A stretch of 64,000 bases of DNA from Burkholderia sp. Bp9142 (GCF_003853415.1 NZ_QTPP01000021.1:1-64000); one strand, 5' to 3'. Positions 8,502 to 17,010 are shown, numbered from the stretch's first letter. Translations and numbers: made by a program. The notes: generated from the letters alone by a model not told the origin.

Positions 8502-9146
8502 ATGTCGTCTGCCCGTCCCGCGCCACACCGGCGCTCCCTCAGCTTGACCCGCTTCGTCCGCACGGCCGCGGCGCTGACCGTCGCCGTCGCGCTCGCCGCC
8601 TGCACGCACGACGAGCCGGACTGGCACCTGACCAACGTCACGGGCCACCTGCCCGACCTGTCGTTCACGCTGACCGGCGGCGACGGCCACCCGGTCGATG
8701 CAAACGCATTTCACGGCCGCATCGCGCTCGTCTACTTCGGCTACACGCACTGCCCGGACGTCTGCCCCGAAACGATGGCACGGCTGATGGAAGTGCTCGC
8801 GAAGCTCGGTCCGCAGGCGAACGACGTGCGCATCCTGTTCGTCTCGGTCGATCCCGCGCGCGACACGCCGCAGGCGATGCAGTCGTACGTCGCTGCGTTC
8901 GACGCCGCGCACGCGCGCGGCCTGACCGGCACCGACGGCCAGATCGAATCGCTCGCGAAACGCTATCGCGTCGCGTACCAGATGGAAAAGCGCGATCCGT
9001 CCGGCGGCTACGAGGTCACGCACAGCTCGGCCGTCTACATCTTCGACGCGAACGGTCGCGCGCGCCTGCTCGCGACCGACCGCGATTCGCCCGACGCCAT
9101 CGCCGCCGATGTGCGCCGGATCATCGACACTGCCTCCACCACATGA
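8502..9146 (+). CDS. SCO1/SenC copper-delivery protein
   Basis: This lipoprotein of about 214 residues anchors in the inner membrane and loads copper into the CuA site of cytochrome c oxidase. An Arg-rich n-region and hydrophobic segment end in a lipobox (LAAC) near residue 35. The thioredoxin-like fold carries the copper ligands CPDVC near residue 86 and the distal His in EVTHSSAVY near residue 175. The ATG at 8502 lies only four bases beyond a repeat element and has no normal ribosome site. An ATG at 8484 inside the element is in frame. The stop overlaps the next gene by 4 bases, making sco1, pcuC and ctaG a copper-for-oxidase operon. Confidence 0.9.
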   Translation: MSSARPAPHRRSLSLTRFVRTAAALTVAVALAACTHDEPDWHLTNVTGHLPDLSFTLTGGDGHPVDANAFHGRIALVYFGYTHCPDVCPETMARLMEVLAKLGPQANDVRILFVSVDPARDTPQAMQSYVAAFDAAHARGLTGTDGQIESLAKRYRVAYQMEKRDPSGGYEVTHSSAVYIFDANGRARLLATDRDSPDAIAADVRRIIDTASTT

Positions 9147-9595
9147 ATTCCGACATGAAGACGCCCCTCAAGACGTTCGCCCTCCTCGCCGCGCTGTGCA
9201 CCGGCGCGCACGCCTACGCCGCCGGCGCGATCACCGCGCAGAATGCGTGGGTGCGCTGGCTGCCGAACCAGCTGCCCGCGGGCGGCTACGTGACGCTCGT
9301 CAACACGGGCGACAAGCCGGTCGATCTCGTCGACGTCGACAGCCCCGACTACGGGATGGCGATGCTGCACCAGACCGTGTCGAACGGCTCGACGCAGAAG
9401 ATGGAAATGGTCGACAAGCTGACGATCCCCGCGCGCGGCAAGGTCGACATCGCGCCGGGCGGCTATCACTTCATGCTCGAGGAACCGAAGCACGCGATCA
9501 AGCCCGGCGACACCGTGCGCCTGCGCCTGAAGTTCTCCGACGGCGAAACGGTCGACACGCCGTTCGCCGTGAAATCGCCGGCCCAGGCGAAGTGA
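9143..9595 (+). CDS. Periplasmic copper chaperone PCu(A)C
   Basis: This 150-residue periplasmic protein passes Cu(I) to Sco1 or to the CuA centre. A signal peptide (KTPLKTFALLAALCTGAHAYA) is cleaved near residue 27. The Cu-binding pattern is visible as the Met and His of MAMLHQT, the Met of KMEMVDKL, and the His-x-Met of GGYHFMLEEP, matching the family motif H-M-x10-M-x21-H-x-M. It overlaps sco1 by 4 bases (ATGA) and precedes ctaG by 10 bases, consistent with coupled translation. Confidence 0.93.
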   Translation: MNSDMKTPLKTFALLAALCTGAHAYAAGAITAQNAWVRWLPNQLPAGGYVTLVNTGDKPVDLVDVDSPDYGMAMLHQTVSNGSTQKMEMVDKLTIPARGKVDIAPGGYHFMLEEPKHAIKPGDTVRLRLKFSDGETVDTPFAVKSPAQAK

Positions 9596-9605
9596 TGCGC
9601 GCGCG

Positions 9606-10478
9606 ATGAACGCCCTGTACTGGCTCGATCCGTGGGAACCGTCGCCGACCGTGGTCATCGCGGTGCTGACGGCCGCCGTGCTGTTCGCACGCGGCGCGAG
9701 AAAGGCGAAGGTGTCGCCGCTGCGGCAGTTCTCGTTCTGGCTCGGGCTGACGGCACTCTATATCGCGCTGCATACGCGGCTCGACTACTTCTTCGAGCAC
9801 GAGTTCTTCATGCACCGCGCGCAGCACCTGGTGCTGCATCACCTCGGACCGTTCTTCATCGCGCTGGCGTACCCGGGTGCGGCGATCCGCGCGGGCATTC
9901 CGTTTCGCTGGCGGCAGCGCTTCGTGCGCCCCGCGCTTGCCTGGGCACCCGTGCGCGCGACGCTCGACGTGGTGTTCCATCCGGTCGTCGCGGTCGTGCT
10001 GTTCGTCGGGCTGATCTATTTCTGGCTGCTGTCGCCGATCCACTTCATCGCGATGCTCGACTGGCGCCTGTATCGCGTGATGAACTGGAGCATGGTGATC
10101 GACGGGCTGCTGTTCTGGTGGCTCGTCGTCGATCCGCGTCCCGCGCCGCCCGCGCGGCTGTCGCCGGGCCGCCGGATCCTGATCGTCGTCGCGGCGATCC
10201 CGCCGCAGATCGCGCTCGGCGCGCTGATCTTCTTCACGCCGCACGAGCTGTATCCGATCTACTCGATCTGCGGGCGCGCCTTCACGTGGCTCAGCCCGCT
10301 GCGCGACCAGCAGATCGGCGGCTTGCTGCTGTGGATTCCGGGTTCGATGATGAGCGTGATCGGCGCGCTGATCGCGCTGCGGCACTGGCTGCGGCTGTCC
10401 GCACGCGGCCGCTTGCTCGACGAGCGGGTTGCGGCCCGGCGCGCGGAGCGAGCGTCGGTGACGCGCGCCGCCCACTGA
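9606..10478 (+). CDS. ctaG: Cytochrome c oxidase assembly factor CtaG (caa3 type)
   Basis: This 290-residue polytopic inner-membrane protein belongs to the caa3_CtaG family, not the Cox11 type. At least six hydrophobic segments are seen, among them VVIAVLTAAVLFARG, VVFHPVVAVVLFVGLIYFWLL and SMMSVIGALIALRHWL. Histidines in HRAQHLVLHHLGPFF around residues 73-87 are typical of the family and could bind metal. It is the third gene of the sco1-PCu(A)C-ctaG unit, which supports a role in CuA or CuB assembly. Confidence 0.9.
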   Translation: MNALYWLDPWEPSPTVVIAVLTAAVLFARGARKAKVSPLRQFSFWLGLTALYIALHTRLDYFFEHEFFMHRAQHLVLHHLGPFFIALAYPGAAIRAGIPFRWRQRFVRPALAWAPVRATLDVVFHPVVAVVLFVGLIYFWLLSPIHFIAMLDWRLYRVMNWSMVIDGLLFWWLVVDPRPAPPARLSPGRRILIVVAAIPPQIALGALIFFTPHELYPIYSICGRAFTWLSPLRDQQIGGLLLWIPGSMMSVIGALIALRHWLRLSARGRLLDERVAARRAERASVTRAAH

Positions 10479-10492
10479 CGGCGCGCCGCGCG

Positions 10493-10984
10493 TCAGCCGC
10501 GCGCGCTGGTCATCCACACGTGCGGGATGCCGTCCTCGTCGTGCACGTCCGAGCTCGGCGTGAAGCCGAATGCCCCGTAGAAACGCTGCAGGTGGGCCTG
10601 CGCATGCAGGCTCACCGGCGTATCCGGCCACTGCGCGCGAATGTGCTCGAGCGCGCGCGACAGCAGCGCGTTGCCGAGGCCGGCGCCGCGAAACGGCGCA
10701 GTCGTCAGCACGCGGCCGATGCGCACGTCGGCGTTCTGCGCATCCGGCAGCAGCACGCGCAGGTAGCCGGCCAGGCGGCCCGCCGGATCGTACGCGGCCA
10801 GGTGCCATGCGGCCTGGTCCGCACCGTCGATGTCGCGATACACGCAGTTCTGCTCGACGACGAATACGGCGCTGCGCGCATCGAGGATCGAATAGACTTC
10901 GCGCGCCGTCAGCGCGTCGAAGGAGTTCCAGCGCCAGTCGAGATCGTCGGCGCGCGGGGATGCGGCAGGTGCGGAAGCGTTCAT
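10493..10984 (-). CDS. ElaA-family GNAT acetyltransferase
   Basis: The protein has about 163 residues and resembles E. coli ElaA. Sequence landmarks are WNSFDALTAREVYSILDARSA near the N-terminus, FVVEQNCVYRDIDGAD, and the acetyl-CoA loop RGAGLGNALLSRALEHI near residue 98. The ATG at 10984 has an AGGA-like site upstream; longer in-frame starts lack similarity. The substrate is unknown. It is convergent with ctaG and stands alone. Confidence 0.85.
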   Translation of the reverse strand: MNASAPAASPRADDLDWRWNSFDALTAREVYSILDARSAVFVVEQNCVYRDIDGADQAAWHLAAYDPAGRLAGYLRVLLPDAQNADVRIGRVLTTAPFRGAGLGNALLSRALEHIRAQWPDTPVSLHAQAHLQRFYGAFGFTPSSDVHDEDGIPHVWMTSARG

Positions 10985-11079
10985 GGTCGGTCCTGATTCG
11001 GGCGCGCCGGCCGGCGCGCGGCAACCGTCGATTATGCCTCGAAGCGCACGCGGCACGCGACCGCCCTTCCGCGCATGGG

Positions 11080-11110
11080 AAACGGCCCCGCAATTGCGCG
11101 GGGCCTGTCC
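11080..11110. terminator. Hairpin downstream of the pirin gene
   Basis: An 8-bp stem (GGCCCCGC aattgc GCGGGGCC) lies just after the pirin stop codon. On the minus strand it is followed by TTTCCC, so it may terminate pirin transcription. Confidence 0.55.
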
Positions 11111-11111
11111 G

Positions 11112-11978
11112 TCATGACGGCATCCTGCCGAAGCGGCCGTTGTTGAAATCGTCGACCGCGGTCCGGATTTCCTCTTGCGAGTTCATCACGAACGGCCCGT
11201 AACCGACGATCGGCTCATCGATCGGTTCGCCGCTCAAAATCAGCAGCTTGGCATCGCCGTTCGCTTCGATGTCGACATCGCGGCCGTCGCGGCTCAGTTG
11301 CACGAACTGCGCTTCGCGGGCAACGGTCTCGCCGTTCACCAGCAGCGTACCGCTCAGCACGACCACCGCAAGCGTCCGCCCTTCAGCGATCGGGAACCGC
11401 GCACGGCCGCCGGCTGCAAGCCGCACGTCCCACACGTCGATCGGCGTGTGCGTGCGGGCCGGGCCGCGCCGCCCGTCGAGTTCGCCCGCGATGATCCGCG
11501 CGCGACCCGCACCGTCCGGCAGTTCGACCACCGGGATGTCCGCGTTCAGCAGCGTCTGGTAGCCGGGTGCGCCCATCTTGTCGGCGGCGGGCAGGTTCAC
11601 CCACAGCTGCACCATCTCGAGCGGACCGCCGCGCTTCGTGAATGCCTCCGAGTGGAATTCCTCGTGCAGGATCCCGCTCGCGGCCGTCATCCACTGCACG
11701 TCGCCCGCGCCGATCACGCCGCCCGCGCCGGTCGAGTCGCGGTGTGCGACTTCGCCGTCGTAGACGATCGTCACCGTTTCGAACCCGCGGTGCGGGTGCT
11801 GGCCCACCCCGCGCGGCGCCGAAGCCGGCTCGAAGTTCGCGGGGCCCGCGTAGTCGAGCAGCAGGAACGGGCTCAGGTGCGCCCCGTGAGACTGATAGCT
11901 GAACATCGAACGCACCGGAAAACCGTCGCCGACCCAATGGCCGCGCGGCGCGCTGTAAACACCCTGGATCTTCTTCAT
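11112..11978 (-). CDS. Pirin-family protein
   Basis: This 288-residue bicupin contains the metal-binding first-cupin signature HPHRGFETVTIVYDGEVAHRDS near residue 58, with GILHEEFHS near 105. Pirins bind Fe or Ni and some act as quercetin dioxygenases or redox sensors; the role here is not determined. The ATG at 11978 is preferred because GGAGAAGG lies upstream; a longer frame from 12065 would run into the divergent promoter. It is divergent from a LysR gene, the same arrangement as E. coli yhaK-yhaJ, so that regulator probably controls it. Confidence 0.92.
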   Translation of the reverse strand: MKKIQGVYSAPRGHWVGDGFPVRSMFSYQSHGAHLSPFLLLDYAGPANFEPASAPRGVGQHPHRGFETVTIVYDGEVAHRDSTGAGGVIGAGDVQWMTAASGILHEEFHSEAFTKRGGPLEMVQLWVNLPAADKMGAPGYQTLLNADIPVVELPDGAGRARIIAGELDGRRGPARTHTPIDVWDVRLAAGGRARFPIAEGRTLAVVVLSGTLLVNGETVAREAQFVQLSRDGRDVDIEANGDAKLLILSGEPIDEPIVGYGPFVMNSQEEIRTAVDDFNNGRFGRMPS

Positions 11979-12088
11979 TTGCCTTCTCCGAATTGCGGCG
12001 AAACACGTGTTTCGCATCCTGAACACGAATATAGAGATGGAACGATCGATCCGGTAGACTGCCAAAATCGCACTCAGCGTTCCATTTG

Positions 12089-13006
12089 ATGAACGATAAC
12101 GAACGGGATCTGAACGATCTCTATTACTTCGTGCAGGTGGTCGAGCACGGCGGCTTCGCGCCGGCCGGGCGCGCGCTGAACCTGCCGAAATCGAAGCTGA
12201 GCCGCCGCCTCGCGCTGCTCGAGGCGCGGCTCGGGATGCGGCTGATCCAGCGCTCGACGCGCCGTTTCACCGTCACCGACGTCGGCCAGACCTACTACGC
12301 GCACTGTCGCGCGATGCTCGTCGAGGCGGACGCCGCCGACGAGGCGATCGCGCTGCTGCACGAGGAGCCGCGCGGCATCGTGCGCGTCAGTTGCCCGGTC
12401 GTGCTGCTCGATTCGCTGGTCGGCACGATGATCGCCGCGTTCATGGTCGCGTGCCCGCGCGTCGAGATTCATCTGGAAGCGACCAACCGGCGCGTCGACG
12501 TGGTCGGCGAAGGGATCGACGTCGCGATCCGCGTGCGTCCGCCGCCGCTCGAGGACAGCGATCTGGCGCTGCGCGTGCTGGCCGAGCGCGGCCAGTGCCT
12601 CGTCGCGAGCCCCGCGTTGCTGCGCGAACTCGGCACGCCGGCCGTTCCCGCCGACCTGACCCGCCTGCCGAGCCTCGATCACGGTGTGCCACAGGCCGCG
12701 CACGTATGGCGGCTGCGCGGCCCCGACGGCGCGCAGGCGGAAATCCACCACCAGCCGCGCCTCGTGACGGGCGGCATGCTCGCACTGCGCGCGGCGGCCG
12801 TCGCGGGCGTCGGCGTCGTGCAGTTGCCGACGATGATGGTGCGCGACGAAGTCGCGCGCGGCGAACTGGTGACCGTGCTGCCCGACTGGGCGCCGCGCCG
12901 CGAGATCGTGCATGCGGTGTTCGCGTCGCGGCGCGGGCTGCTGCCGGCGGTGCGTGCGCTGCTCGATTTCCTGGCCGAACGGTTCGCCGGACTCGAACCC
13001 GATTGA
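12089..13006 (+). CDS. LysR-family transcriptional regulator
   Basis: This 305-residue DNA-binding activator has a winged helix-turn-helix at residues 5-60 (DLYYFVQVVEHGGFAPAGRA, then LPKSKLSRRLALLE). A periplasmic-binding-like effector domain follows from about residue 90. It starts at the ATG directly after a TTG. It is divergent from the pirin gene with 110 bases between, so autoregulation and control of pirin are likely. The effector is unknown. Confidence 0.92.
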   Translation: MNDNERDLNDLYYFVQVVEHGGFAPAGRALNLPKSKLSRRLALLEARLGMRLIQRSTRRFTVTDVGQTYYAHCRAMLVEADAADEAIALLHEEPRGIVRVSCPVVLLDSLVGTMIAAFMVACPRVEIHLEATNRRVDVVGEGIDVAIRVRPPPLEDSDLALRVLAERGQCLVASPALLRELGTPAVPADLTRLPSLDHGVPQAAHVWRLRGPDGAQAEIHHQPRLVTGGMLALRAAAVAGVGVVQLPTMMVRDEVARGELVTVLPDWAPRREIVHAVFASRRGLLPAVRALLDFLAERFAGLEPD

Positions 13007-13152
13007 GCGGCGTCGCGGGCACCTGCGCGCGCGTTCGGCATCGCGCCCCGCGAACCAGGCGCTGCAGACAGGCCGCACGTGCCGTAGACTGCGGGACGCG
13101 CATCGCGCTTTTCACCATCCCGCCGTTTCACCACCCTTATCGCATTTCAGCC

Positions 13153-13665
13153 ATGTTCACGCTGTCCAACGACCCTCACGCCTCCAAGGCCGAACTCTAT
13201 GCGACGCTCGTCGAGCAGGCGCGCGCACTCGTCGAATCGGAACGCGACCTGACCGCGAACGCCGCGAACTTCTCCGCGCTCGTCTATCACTCGCTCGACC
13301 GACTGAACTGGGCCGGTTTCTATTTCTTCGACGGATCGGAACTCGTGGTCGGCCCGTTCCAGGGCAAGCCCGCGTGCGTGCGTATCGCGCTCGGCAAGGG
13401 GGTGTGCGGCACGGCCGCGCAGACCCGCGAGACGCAGGTCGTGCGCGACGTGCATGAATTCCCGGGCCATATCGCCTGCGATGCCGCGTCGGAATCGGAA
13501 ATCGTCGTGCCGCTGGTGGCCGCCGACGGCACGCTGATCGGCGTGTGGGACGTCGACAGCCCCGTCGCCGCGCGCTTCGACGACGAGGACCGCAACGGGA
13601 TGGAAGCGCTGTGCCGCGTGTTCGTCGAACACGCGTGGCAGAAGGCGCGCGGCCAGGCAGCGTGA
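13153..13665 (+). CDS. Free methionine-(R)-sulfoxide reductase (GAF domain)
   Basis: This 170-residue GAF protein reduces free Met-R-sulfoxide using thioredoxin. The GAF fold spans nearly the whole protein (NWAGFYFFDGSELVVGPFQG). The cysteines expected for catalysis are at about residues 75 (KPACVRI), 85 (GKGVCG) and 109 (HIACDAASESEIVVPL). This places it in the fRMsr (YebR/MsrC-like) family rather than among sensory GAF proteins. It is a single-gene unit with no clear terminator upstream. Confidence 0.93.
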   Translation: MFTLSNDPHASKAELYATLVEQARALVESERDLTANAANFSALVYHSLDRLNWAGFYFFDGSELVVGPFQGKPACVRIALGKGVCGTAAQTRETQVVRDVHEFPGHIACDAASESEIVVPLVAADGTLIGVWDVDSPVAARFDDEDRNGMEALCRVFVEHAWQKARGQAA

Positions 13666-13786
13666 CGCTGCCGGTCGCGGCGTCAGAAACGGCCGCCTGC
13701 TGATCGCGCCGCCGCGCGACTGCACATGAAACGGGCCTCATGACGGGGCCCGCATTCGTTGGCCGCTGCGCGCGGCTTGCCGCGCG

Positions 13787-14593
13787 TCAGGCCGCGTGCG
13801 TGCCGGAAAGCGCCGCGAACGCCTGCGGCGCCACGTCGTCCGACAGGATCTCGAAGCCCTGCTCCGTCACCACGACCATGTGCTCCCATTGCGCGGACAG
13901 CGAATGGTCCTTCGTGACGACCGTCCAGCCGTCCGCCAGCACGCGCGTATCGCGCTTGCCCGCATTCAGCATCGGCTCGATCGTGAAGATCATTCCCGGC
14001 CGCAGCGGCACGCCGGTGCCCGGGCGGCCGTAGTGCAGCACCTGTGGCTCGTCGTGATACACGTCGCCGATCCCGTGCCCGCAGTACTCGCGGACCACGC
14101 TGAACCCTTCGCGATGCGCGACCTGCTGGATCGCATAGCCGACGTCGCCGAGCGTCGCGCCCGGACGAACCGCGCGGATGCCCGCATGCATCGCCTCGTA
14201 GGTCGTCGCGACGAGGCGCCGCGCCAGTTCGCCCGGCTCGCCGACGAAGTACATGCGGCTCGTGTCGCCGAACCAGCCGTCCTTGATCACCGCGATATCG
14301 AGATTCACGATGTCGCCGTCACGCATCGGCCGCGACGACGGAATGCCGTGACAGACCACGTGGTTGACCGACGTGCACAGGGTTTTCGGATACCCGTGGT
14401 AGCCGATGTTCGCCGGGATCGCGCCGAGCTCGTCGACGATGTATTCGCGGCAGCGCGCGTCCAGTTCGTCGGTGGTGACGCCCGGCTTCACGTGCTCGGT
14501 GATCATCGTCAGCACCCGGGACGCGAGCTTCGCTGCCTCGCGCGACCTGGCGATTTCCGCGGCACCGCGGATCGGGATTTCGCGCCTCGCCAT
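13787..14593 (-). CDS. map: Type I methionine aminopeptidase
   Basis: This 268-residue cytosolic enzyme removes the initiator methionine. The metal ligands appear as Asp in NLDIAVIKDGWFGDTSRM near residues 98 and 109, His in YCGHGIG near 172, Glu in FTIEPML near 205 and Glu in SAQWEHMVVVT near 236. The catalytic His is in GYHGYPKTLCTSVN. The gene begins at the last base of the upstream ParD-like gene stop (TAATG), so both are co-translated. Its location away from rpsB suggests it may be one of several MetAPs in this genome. Confidence 0.95.
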   Translation of the reverse strand: MARREIPIRGAAEIARSREAAKLASRVLTMITEHVKPGVTTDELDARCREYIVDELGAIPANIGYHGYPKTLCTSVNHVVCHGIPSSRPMRDGDIVNLDIAVIKDGWFGDTSRMYFVGEPGELARRLVATTYEAMHAGIRAVRPGATLGDVGYAIQQVAHREGFSVVREYCGHGIGDVYHDEPQVLHYGRPGTGVPLRPGMIFTIEPMLNAGKRDTRVLADGWTVVTKDHSLSAQWEHMVVVTEQGFEILSDDVAPQAFAALSGTHAA

Positions 14594-14829
14594 TACGCCA
14601 CCTGCTCGAAGCCGTGGGCCACCGACTCCGTCGGACCGGCATCGCCGCCGCGGGCTTCAGTCTCGATCAGCATCCGACAGATATCGCCGTAGGACAGCGA
14701 CGGATTGAGTTCCGCCAGCATCCCGACGCGCAGCCAGTGCTCCGCCTGCGCATTGATCGAACGGCTCAGCGCGGTACTGGTCGAGCGCAGCCGTTCGTGC
14801 ATGTGCTCGGATATCTTGATGATTCCCAT
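14593..14829 (-). CDS. ParD-like ribbon-helix-helix protein
   Basis: This 78-residue protein resembles the ParD_like family, antitoxin-type DNA-binding proteins. The N-terminus MGIIKISEHMHERLRSTSTA and the helix LSRSINAQAEHWLRVGM are the ribbon-helix-helix part. No ParE or other toxin gene is adjacent; instead the gene overlaps map by one base. The protein may autoregulate a map operon or be a domesticated antitoxin. The promoter probably lies in the AT-rich 14830-14870. Confidence 0.8.
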   Translation of the reverse strand: MGIIKISEHMHERLRSTSTALSRSINAQAEHWLRVGMLAELNPSLSYGDICRMLIETEARGGDAGPTESVAHGFEQVA

Positions 14830-14978
14830 ATGTCTCTAATTAAACGAAATGTAGTCGTTCCGTATATTACGCTCACCCCGGTCGCCGGGCAAGCGCCCGA
14901 CCGCCAGCGAACCGCCGATCCGAGGCAGCAGGAATCCCGTTGACCTCGAATTCCAATTTGCTGGACAATAAATCCATC

Positions 14979-15638
14979 ATGAAAGAATCAACCCGGTCCC
15001 CTGCCGACGACACCGGCATCAACGAACGCATCGCCCGGCGCGTGCGCGACTTGCGCACGCTACGAGGCTACACGCTCGATGCGCTCGCCGCGCGTTCCGG
15101 CGTCAGCCGTTCGATGATCTCGCTCATCGAGCGCGCGTCGGCGAGCCCGACGGCCGTCGTGCTCGACAAGCTCGCGGCGGGTCTCGGCGTGTCGCTGGCC
15201 GGGCTGTTCGACGGCGAACGCGACGACGCGCCCGCGCACCCTCTGGTGCGGCGCGCGCAGCAGGCGGAATGGCGCGATCCGGCATCCGGTTACGTGCGGC
15301 GCAATCTGTCGCCGCCCGGCTGGCCGTCGCCGATTCAGCTCGTCGAGATCGATTTCCCGCCCGGCGCGTGCGTCGCATACGACTCCGGCGGGCGCGACAG
15401 CGCACTGCATCAACAGGTGTGGGTCGTCCATGGACGCGTCGACGTCACGTTCGGCGGCCAGCTTCACGAACTTCACGAAGGCGACTGCCTGGCCATGCGC
15501 GTCGATCAGCCGCTGGTTTTCAGCAACCCGTCGTCGCAGGTCGCGCGTTATGTCGTCGCGATCTGCGACGTCCCCGCCGCCGCCGGCGCGCGGAGTGTGT
15601 CATCCGTTCAAAGCCGACAGGCGCAGGAGCCCCTATGA
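14979..15638 (+). CDS. XRE-cupin transcriptional regulator
   Basis: This 219-residue regulator has an N-terminal helix-turn-helix at about residues 12-68 (RVRDLRTLRGYTLDALAARS, then GVSRSMISLIERASASPTA) and a C-terminal cupin from about residue 110 to the end. Such proteins repress metabolic genes and bind small effectors. The ATG at 14979 is used; a TTG at 14940 would add 13 residues. Its stop overlaps the following acetyltransferase start (ATGA), so it likely controls that operon, including itself. Confidence 0.9.
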   Translation: MKESTRSPADDTGINERIARRVRDLRTLRGYTLDALAARSGVSRSMISLIERASASPTAVVLDKLAAGLGVSLAGLFDGERDDAPAHPLVRRAQQAEWRDPASGYVRRNLSPPGWPSPIQLVEIDFPPGACVAYDSGGRDSALHQQVWVVHGRVDVTFGGQLHELHEGDCLAMRVDQPLVFSNPSSQVARYVVAICDVPAAAGARSVSSVQSRQAQEPL

Positions 15639-16183
15639 ATTCCCCGAAACAGCGCGACGACGTGCGCCTGATCGATTGCAGCGAGGCCGAGCACGCAGCC
15701 GCCATCCTCGAGATCCTGAACGATGCGATCGTGAATTCGACCGCGCTGTACGACTACCGGCCGCGCCCGCCGGAAGCGATGGTTACGTGGTTCGCGACGA
15801 AGCGCGCCAGCGGTTTTCCGGTCGTCGGCGCGGTCGACGAGGCGGGCACGCTGGTCGGCTTCGCGAGCTGGGGCACGTTCCGCGCGTTCCCGGCGTTCAA
15901 GTACACGGTCGAACACAGCGTCTACGTGCATCGCGACCATCGCGGCCGCGGGCTCGGCGAACTGCTGCTGCGGGAGTTGATCCGTCGTGCGCGCGAAGCC
16001 GACGTGCATGTGCTGGTCGGCTGCATCGACGCGACCAACGGCGGCAGCGTCGCATTGCATACGCGCCTCGGCTTCGTGCATTCGGGCACGATCACCGAAG
16101 CGGGCTTCAAGTTCGGCCGCTGGCTCGACGCGGCGTTCTATCAGTTGAGGCTCGACACGCCCGTGCAGCCGGTCGACGGCTGA
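15635..16183 (+). CDS. GNAT acetyltransferase, phosphinothricin-acetyltransferase type
   Basis: This 182-residue GNAT resembles the Pat/Bar/MddA group that acetylates L-phosphinothricin, methionine sulfone or sulfoximine. Motifs are AILEILNDAIVNSTALYDYRP at the N-terminus, VYVHRDHRGRGLGELLLREL near residue 92 (acetyl-CoA loop) and LVGCIDATNGGSVALHTRLG near 128. A GCAGGAG site precedes the ATG, which overlaps the XRE-cupin stop. Natural substrate is uncertain; the neighbouring regulator suggests inducible use. Confidence 0.88.
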   Translation: MNSPKQRDDVRLIDCSEAEHAAAILEILNDAIVNSTALYDYRPRPPEAMVTWFATKRASGFPVVGAVDEAGTLVGFASWGTFRAFPAFKYTVEHSVYVHRDHRGRGLGELLLRELIRRAREADVHVLVGCIDATNGGSVALHTRLGFVHSGTITEAGFKFGRWLDAAFYQLRLDTPVQPVDG

Positions 16184-16469
16184 TCGGAATCGCCGGGCGC
16201 CCGGCGATCTCGCGCCGGCACCGGCGCTGCAAGCGGCCTGCGCCACTACGATCACCGCCCTCGCCGCGACAACGCGCGATCAACCATCGCGCCGCGTGGT
16301 CGCCGCGCCGCCTGGCTTTCCCTGGCATCCCGGGCCTCGGCCCCTCACCTTCGCCCCGTGACGACGCGTGTGACGTTCGCCGCATTCTTGCGCGAGAACG
16401 GCGGCGATACGGTATTCCCCAGCGGCCGCGGTGCGGTCGCACACCGATCCATCACCCGGAGGATGCCGT

Positions 16470-16958
16470 ATGAAAACGCCCCATGCCCTGCCGCACCATT
16501 CCCGATCGCGACACGACGCCGGCCTCGCTCGACTCACGGTCCGATGCGTTGCGTGGTCGCTTGCCGCCGTCCCGCTTTTCTGCGGGCAAGCGTTCGCGGC
16601 CGGCGCCTGTCCGACGCCGTTTGCATTGAGCGGCAATATCGATCTGCCGTGGAAGGAAGTCACCAACAACCAGTGGCGCAACATGCTGCCGCGCGGCTGG
16701 ACCGACAACGGTTTTCACTTTTACAGCCGGGTGCGCAGCCGCGGTCCGGAGAACGGCATCAACACGCCGTCGGATCTCGAGTCCGAAATCCGCAAGCAGA
16801 GCTCCGACGATCCCGCCGGCGGCAACAACCCGAATCGCCGCGCGATCACGCTGCCGATCGTGAACAGCAAGGGCCAGCATCTGCTCGCGATTTACGACTA
16901 CGACGGCAAGAGCACGTCGAAGTGCGAACTGGTGACGTTGACGTATCCGGCGGAATAG
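16470..16958 (+). CDS. Small secreted hypothetical protein
   Basis: This 162-residue protein has an unknown function. A long N-region and hydrophobic core (CVAWSLAAVPLFCGQAFAAGA) form a signal peptide cleaved near residue 44. The mature part is about 118 residues, with one Cys near its N-terminus (GACPTP) and one near its C-terminus (SKCEL) that could form a disulfide. It is rich in Asn, Gly and Arg (NNQWRNMLPRGWTDNGFHFY). CGGAGGA lies 7 bases before the ATG. It is the last chromosomal gene before the tRNA-Cys island. Confidence 0.75.
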   Translation: MKTPHALPHHSRSRHDAGLARLTVRCVAWSLAAVPLFCGQAFAAGACPTPFALSGNIDLPWKEVTNNQWRNMLPRGWTDNGFHFYSRVRSRGPENGINTPSDLESEIRKQSSDDPAGGNNPNRRAITLPIVNSKGQHLLAIYDYDGKSTSKCELVTLTYPAE

Positions 16959-16975
16959 GATGAGGCGCGGAAACA

Positions 16976-17005
16976 AATGCCCCGCCGAAGCGGGGCTTTT
17001 CTTTT
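16976..17005 (+). terminator. Rho-independent terminator
   Basis: The stem GCCCCGC cgaa GCGGGGC is followed by TTTTCTTTTCTT. It ends the secreted-protein gene. Because it sits just outside the tRNA-Cys fragment, it may also be the ancestral terminator of the tRNA operon. Confidence 0.88.
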
Positions 17006-17010
17006 CTTGC

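Noticed and set aside
8003-8668. A minus-strand open frame across the hairpin element and sco1 start
   Set aside because: It exists only because the inverted repeats lack stops; no ribosome site and no known domain.
14593-14829. A complete type II toxin-antitoxin system
   Set aside because: Only the ParD-like part is present; the adjacent gene is a standard methionine aminopeptidase and no toxin reading frame is seen.
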